A stretch of DNA of 9,484 bases from Tangfeifania sp. (GTDB lineage: Bacteria > Bacteroidota > Bacteroidia > Bacteroidales > Prolixibacteraceae): assembly GCA_018400515.1 (NCBI GenBank), contig JAGYMR010000095.1, positions 1 to 9,484 of the forward strand. The letters run 5' to 3'. Below the pieces are notes generated by a model. It saw nothing but the letters and a program-made list of their open reading frames with translations, was not told the DNA's origin and did no database searches. The translations under genes and the position numbers were made by a program. Numbering within the stretch: position 1 is the stretch's first letter; each line of letters opens with the position of its first letter. Shown in pieces: positions 5,924 to 9,484 of the stretch.

Positions 5924-7804
5924 ATGAAACCTTTACTGCAAGCAGAGAACCTTTCGAAGCGCTGGGGCGAACTCCTGCTTTTTGAAAACATATCCTTTAC
6001 CCTTTTTGAGGGGCAAAAGGTAGCTTTGATCGCCCGGAACGGGACAGGGAAGTCAAGTTTGCTTGATATCCTTGCCGGGAAAGATTCTCCCGATTCGGGC
6101 ACCCTCACCCTTTCCAATGACATCGATATTGGATATTTTGAACAGGATCTCCGGTTGGATTCCCAACACACCGTTCACCAGGAGATTTTTAAAGCCGACA
6201 ATGAAAAACTGCGGACGGTTCAGGCATTTGAGCTTGCCGTCGCTCATAATGACCAGCAGAAGGTCCAGGAGATCTCCGTCCGGATGGATGAACTCAATGC
6301 CTGGGATGCGGAGGTGGAGATCAGGCAGGTACTTACCCGGTTAAAAATTTCCGATCTGGAACAGCCGGTCGGACAGCTTTCAGGCGGACAAAAAAAGCGG
6401 CTGGCATTGGCGAAGGTCCTTATCAACAAGCCCCGCCTGTTGATCCTGGATGAACCTACCAATCACCTCGATCTGGATATGATCGAATGGCTGGAGGCAA
6501 CCCTTGGAAAATCCAATGCGACCCTGTTGATGGTTACCCACGACCGCTATTTTCTGGATCGCATCTGCAATGAGATCATTGAGATGGAAGACAACCGGAT
6601 TTACCGTTACCGGGGCAACTACTCGCTGTTTCTTCAAAAGAGGAGTGAACGAATCGAACAGCAACAAACCGGAGTGGTCAAAGCCAAAAATCTTTTACGT
6701 TCAGAACTCGAATGGATGCGACGCATGCCCAAAGCACGGGGGCATAAAGCCAAATACCGGGTGGATTCCTTCCACGAACTGAAGGAGAAGGCTTCTCAAA
6801 ATTTCGGGGAAGAAAAAATGGCGCTTGAGGTTAAATCAGCGCGGCTGGGAAAGAAAATCGTTGAAATGGACCGCCTTTCCAAATCTTTTCCCGGCATGAC
6901 ACTCATCAAAAATTTTTCCTATAAATTTTCGAGGTACGAAAAGGTCGGGATCGCAGGGAATAACGGCACGGGGAAAACCACTTTCCTCGATCTGATCACC
7001 GGAAGGATCCCCCCCGACACGGGGCATGTTGAGATCGGAAAAACCGTCCGGTTTGGTTATTACAGGCAGGAGGGGATCGCTTTCGATCCCGGCGAACGGG
7101 TGATTGATGCCGTAAATAAGATTGCAGAATTCATTGTCTTTGAGGATGGTACAAAAATGACCAGCGCGCAGATGCTCAACCAGTTTCTCTTTCCGCCGCG
7201 AATGCAGTACAATTACATTGAAAAACTGAGCGGGGGAGAACAACGGCGCCTTTATCTCTGTACGGTTCTGATGCAAAACCCCAACTTTCTGATCCTTGAT
7301 GAACCTACCAACGATCTTGATATCATCTCCCTGAATGTTCTTGAGGGGTACCTGAAATCTTTTAAAGGATGCGTAGTGGTGGTCTCCCATGATCGTTTCT
7401 TCATGGATAAGGTCGTGGACCATTTATTTATATTTGAAGGAGACGGGAAAATTTCCGATTTCCCGGGAGATTACTCCACCTACCGTAAAGGTCTGGAAGA
7501 TTCGCAAAAGGAAAAAAATCAACCTGCGGAAAAGAAAAGCTCCCATAAGCCCAAACGAAAATCTTCTTTTTCTCCGGAAAACGGAAAAAGGAAACTTTCT
7601 TTTAAAGAAAAACGGGAAATGGCCCTTCTGGAAGAAACCATTGAAACCCTTGAAAAAGAGAAAGCAGCCCTTGAAGAAGATTTGAATTCAGGAAAGCTGG
7701 GGCATGAAGCCCTGATGGAAAAATCGGAAAAACTGGGACAAATAAAATCCCGGCTCGACGAAAAAGAATTTCGCTGGCTTGAATTGAGCGATCTGGAAAA
7801 GTAA
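5924..7804 (+). CDS. uup: ABC-F ATPase, Uup type
   Basis: A soluble twin-ATPase of the ABC-F family. These proteins have no membrane part and act on the ribosome; Uup is also linked to transposon excision and tolerance of DNA or ribosome stress. Domain 1 has Walker A ARNGTGKS (37-44), LSGGQ (152-156), Walker B LLILDE with E177 and switch H206. Domain 2 has GNNGTGKT (345-352), LSGGE (435-439), FLILDE with E460 and switch H489. DEPTNHLD and DEPTNDLD follow as in all ABC-F proteins. The linker between domains (about 235-305) includes WMRRMPKARGHKAKYR at 264-279, the Uup-type basic arm. After domain 2 comes a Lys/Ser-rich tether (about 527-565), then a coiled coil (about 566-620), the Uup C-terminal domain. 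This tail and arm favour Uup over EttA or antibiotic-resistance ABC-F types. Single gene with its own promoter, converging on the DUF3276 gene 21 bp away. Confidence 0.92.
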   Translation: MKPLLQAENLSKRWGELLLFENISFTLFEGQKVALIARNGTGKSSLLDILAGKDSPDSGTLTLSNDIDIGYFEQDLRLDSQHTVHQEIFKADNEKLRTVQAFELAVAHNDQQKVQEISVRMDELNAWDAEVEIRQVLTRLKISDLEQPVGQLSGGQKKRLALAKVLINKPRLLILDEPTNHLDLDMIEWLEATLGKSNATLLMVTHDRYFLDRICNEIIEMEDNRIYRYRGNYSLFLQKRSERIEQQQTGVVKAKNLLRSELEWMRRMPKARGHKAKYRVDSFHELKEKASQNFGEEKMALEVKSARLGKKIVEMDRLSKSFPGMTLIKNFSYKFSRYEKVGIAGNNGTGKTTFLDLITGRIPPDTGHVEIGKTVRFGYYRQEGIAFDPGERVIDAVNKIAEFIVFEDGTKMTSAQMLNQFLFPPRMQYNYIEKLSGGEQRRLYLCTVLMQNPNFLILDEPTNDLDIISLNVLEGYLKSFKGCVVVVSHDRFFMDKVVDHLFIFEGDGKISDFPGDYSTYRKGLEDSQKEKNQPAEKKSSHKPKRKSSFSPENGKRKLSFKEKREMALLEETIETLEKEKAALEEDLNSGKLGHEALMEKSEKLGQIKSRLDEKEFRWLELSDLEK

Positions 7805-7825
7805 AAGATGATGTTCCCGGAAAGA

Positions 7826-8227
7826 TTAAATATCGTCAAACGCTACATCGGTAAAGTCTTTGCCTGTTTCCCCGTTTTCAACACTAACCGTTTCGTTTTT
7901 TGATTCCTCCGCCGGCGCCTCTTTCTCACCGGCCTGTTCAACAGGTTGGTTTTCGCGGATAAACCGAATAACCTCCTGCAGGCTTTCACTGAACTTGTCA
8001 AAATCTTCCTGGTAAAGAAATAATTTGTGTTTTTCGTAATGAAATTTACCGGGTTCGGTGAATTTCTTCTTACTCTCGGTAATGGTTAAATAGTACTCAT
8101 CGTTCCGCGTACTTTTTACATCGAAAAAATAAGTCCTCTTCCCTGCTCTGATGACTTTGGAATGAATTTCCTGTCTGAACCTTTCTTCTGTTTTTTTCTT
8201 TTCCTCCTTGCTGTCAACGCTTTCCAT
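7826..8227 (-). CDS. DUF3276 / PUR-domain nucleic-acid-binding protein
   Basis: A small 133-residue protein of the DUF3276 family, which has the PUR fold related to Pur-alpha and to the Borrelia regulator BpuR; relatives bind single-stranded nucleic acid. The exact role in Bacteroidota is not established. The PUR repeat spans about residues 18-92, with the family signature RAGKRTYFFDVKSTR (27-41), YYLTITESKKKF (45-56) and KHKLFLYQEDFDKF (66-79). The N terminus is highly charged. After residue 92 comes a Glu-rich, probably disordered tail ending in DFTDVAFDDI, an acidic-hydrophobic tip similar in character to the tip of SSB. The ATG at 8227 fits the family and is preceded by a TATTTTTG promoter box. 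It converges on the ABC-F gene. No terminator is visible in the 21-bp gap. Confidence 0.9.
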   Translation of the reverse strand: MESVDSKEEKKKTEERFRQEIHSKVIRAGKRTYFFDVKSTRNDEYYLTITESKKKFTEPGKFHYEKHKLFLYQEDFDKFSESLQEVIRFIRENQPVEQAGEKEAPAEESKNETVSVENGETGKDFTDVAFDDI

Positions 8228-8265
8228 GCTAGTTTATTTTCGATTTAATTTTTTTGATATTAATC

Positions 8266-8273
8266 CAAAAATA
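8266..8273 (-). promoter_or_regulatory. DUF3276 gene promoter -7 box (TATTTTTG)
   Basis: An exact TAnnTTTG match on the minus strand predicts a start near 8262 and a leader of about 35 nt. A TTTG 11 nt upstream is too close to be the -33 element; TTGA at 17 nt is a weak alternative. A perfect hairpin lies 24 bp further upstream. Confidence 0.5.
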
Positions 8274-8297
8274 GGAAAATAATTCAAAAATCAACCG

Positions 8298-8325
8298 CGG
8301 AAGGAGAATAATCCTTCCGATTTTT
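8298..8325. terminator. Perfect 8-bp hairpin with T-tract, between folD and DUF3276 gene
   Basis: CGGAAGGA (8298-8305) pairs perfectly with TCCTTCCG (8312-8319) around GAATAA. On the plus strand ATTTTT follows directly, but no plus-strand gene leads into it. On the minus strand, the direction of folD, the stem is followed by CGGTTGATTTTTG, a poor but possible terminator 136 nt after the folD stop codon. It may end folD transcription before the DUF3276 promoter, or be an operator for that promoter. Confidence 0.42.
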
Positions 8326-8443
8326 CCAATAATGCCGGTTATGGCAACTAATTTAAATTGATTCTAAAAAATATTTTACCCTGAAGCAGGAACGGAGGGG
8401 ACTGCGGATTCCGGATCTCATTCTGGAAGGACCCGGGTTGATT

Positions 8444-8466
8444 CGCCGGTTACTGTTACTCCGGCG
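8444..8466. repeat. GC stem bracketing the folD stop codon
   Basis: CGCCGG (8444-8449) and CCGGCG (8461-8466) form a perfect 6-bp stem whose 11-base loop holds the folD TAA (8456-8458). There is no T-tract, so this is not an intrinsic terminator. It could shield the 3' end of the mRNA or slow ribosomes at the stop codon, or be chance. Confidence 0.35.
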
Positions 8467-9343
8467 CGGGGGAGTAAATCTTACCAGTGGCGGCAAGCCA
8501 GGTATTGTGCAGGAGCGAAACCCGGGTCATTGGTCCCACACCACCGGGAACAGGGGTTATCCAGGAGCATTTTTCCGATACCTCCTCAAAAAGGACATCT
8601 CCTTTCAGTTTCCAACCCGATTTTGTTTTGTCCGATTTTATGCGGGTGGTACCCACGTCGATGACAACTGCTCCCGTTTTTACCATATTGCCTTTCACAA
8701 ATTCAGGACTTCCCAGTGCCGCTACCAGAATATCTGCATTACGGCAGAGTTCCTCCAGGTTTTTGGTCCGGCTGTGGGCGACGGTAACGGTCGAATTGAT
8801 TGATTTTTGCGACATCAGAATACTCAAAGGACGCCCCACAATATTGCTCCGGCCTACGATCACACAGTTTTTTCCGGAGGTTTCAATCCGGTACCTTTTC
8901 AGCAATTCAACGATCCCGAACGGAGTGGCGGAAACAAATGACGGCAGTCCGATCACCATCCGGCCGATATTTTCGGGGTGAAAACCGTCCACGTCTTTCC
9001 GGGGGTCAATGGTCTCGATCACTTTTTGGGTACTGATATGGGCGGGAAGGGGCAACTGGACAATGAACCCATCCACATCGTTGTCGTGGTTCAGTTCGTC
9101 CACTTTGGCGAGCAACTCTGCTTCGCTGACTGTCTCTTCAAACCGGATAAGCGATGAGATAAAACCTACCGCCTCGCAATCTTTGATTTTATAGGCCACA
9201 TAGGTTTCACTCCCTCCATCGTGTCCGACCAGTACTGCTGCAAGATGGGGGGGCCTGCCCCCATTCGCTTTCAATTGCCGCACTTTTTCGGCTATTTCAC
9301 TTTTCATTTCCGCAGCCACTTTTTTTCCGTCGATGATTTGCAT
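8456..9343 (-). CDS. folD: FolD, methylenetetrahydrofolate dehydrogenase / methenyltetrahydrofolate cyclohydrolase
   Basis: Cytoplasmic bifunctional enzyme that oxidises 5,10-methylene-tetrahydrofolate with NADP and hydrolyses the methenyl form to 10-formyl-tetrahydrofolate, the donor used by PurH and by Met-tRNA formylation. The start at 9343 gives the family N terminus [10 protein letters not shown] and 295 residues, the normal length; an upstream in-frame ATG at 9379 would add 12 residues without family character. The catalytic YxxxK is at Y48-K52. QLPLP (97-101) and DVDGFHP (117-123) build the folate site. [12 protein letters not shown] (161-172) is the dinucleotide-binding loop and PGGVGPMT (266-273) the C-terminal signature. 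It follows ffh after a 51-bp gap without a clear promoter, so the two are probably co-transcribed. There is no visible ribosome binding site. Confidence 0.96.
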   Translation of the reverse strand: MQIIDGKKVAAEMKSEIAEKVRQLKANGGRPPHLAAVLVGHDGGSETYVAYKIKDCEAVGFISSLIRFEETVSEAELLAKVDELNHDNDVDGFIVQLPLPAHISTQKVIETIDPRKDVDGFHPENIGRMVIGLPSFVSATPFGIVELLKRYRIETSGKNCVIVGRSNIVGRPLSILMSQKSINSTVTVAHSRTKNLEELCRNADILVAALGSPEFVKGNMVKTGAVVIDVGTTRIKSDKTKSGWKLKGDVLFEEVSEKCSWITPVPGGVGPMTRVSLLHNTWLAATGKIYSPAPE

Positions 9344-9394
9344 GGGATGTTTGGATTTAATTGTTTTGATTGCTGTCAAATGCAGGGTATCCCT

Positions 9395-9484
9395 TTAAAA
9401 TTTGCCCCCGGGTTGTTTGATCGATCCGAGCATTTGCTTCATGTTTTTCCCCTGGGAAACCATTTTCATCATTTTCCGGGTTTC
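9395..9484 (-). CDS. ffh: Ffh, signal recognition particle protein (C-terminal 29 residues)
   Basis: The gene enters from the right edge and only 29 codons plus TAA are visible. The peptide reads ETRKMMKMVSQGKNM and then KQMLGSIKQPGGKF. The methionine- and lysine-rich KMMKMV...KNMKQML pattern is that of the end of the Ffh M domain, whose flexible methionines bind signal peptides and whose basic residues bind SRP RNA. Ffh is the GTPase that targets membrane proteins co-translationally to FtsY and the translocon. The GTPase domain lies outside the window, so the call rests on this tail and on its place just before folD, a pairing I believe is common in Bacteroidota. Another Met-rich protein cannot be fully excluded. 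Confidence 0.8.
   Translation of the reverse strand, partial: ETRKMMKMVSQGKNMKQMLGSIKQPGGKF

Noticed and set aside
6836..7423. 195-codon minus-strand frame opposite the ABC-F gene
   Set aside because: It lies wholly inside the second ATPase domain on the opposite strand and shows no family features.
9344..9379. Upstream in-frame ATG extending FolD by 12 residues
   Set aside because: FolD proteins start at the MQxIDGK segment, and the extra residues have no family character.

Overview
This window reads as a housekeeping stretch of a Bacteroidota chromosome, probably class Bacteroidia; I cannot resolve it further. Three things point there. It carries a DUF3276/PUR-domain protein, a family typical of that phylum. 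Its PurH, Uup and YfcC sequences are of the Bacteroidota type. Most AT-rich gaps contain the Bacteroidota promoter -7 box TAnnTTTG, while Shine-Dalgarno sequences are weak or absent. A small 2[4Fe-4S] ferredoxin fits an anaerobic or microaerobic life. I see no mobile element, CRISPR array, tRNA, rRNA or phage gene.

Layout. 1-450 (minus) is the N-terminal 150 codons of purH, cut by the window edge. 451-894 has no protein gene, but holds a candidate small RNA on the plus strand (about 648-724): a promoter box, a perfect 5' hairpin and a strong intrinsic terminator. 895-1968 (minus) is a stand-alone glutamate formimidoyltransferase (ftcD), divergent from a YfcC/DcuC-family membrane carrier (2082-3677, plus). 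3678-3946 lies between the convergent carrier and ferredoxin genes and is rich in inverted repeats and candidate terminators in both directions. 3947-4117 (minus) is the ferredoxin, with the best complete promoter in the window. 4321-5151 (plus) is a ZupT-type metal transporter that converges on nth (5155-5799, minus) with only 3 bp between stop codons. 5924-7804 (plus) is a Uup-type ABC-F ATPase. It converges on the DUF3276 gene (7826-8227, minus). 8456-9343 (minus) is folD, which follows the 3' end of ffh (9395-9484, minus, cut by the window edge).

How the genes relate. Three enzymes touch the folate one-carbon pool. FtcD loads a formimino group from formiminoglutamate onto tetrahydrofolate. 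FolD interconverts methylene-, methenyl- and 10-formyl-tetrahydrofolate. PurH spends 10-formyl-tetrahydrofolate in purine synthesis. The cyclodeaminase that links FtcD to FolD is not in the window. Nth (base-excision repair), Uup (ribosome/DNA-linked ABC-F protein), Ffh (protein targeting) and the PUR protein are general information-processing genes, mostly single-gene units with their own promoters. I did not find a clear new multi-gene system. The most interesting signals are non-coding: the orphan small RNA near 650-724 and the structured element at 3785-3934.
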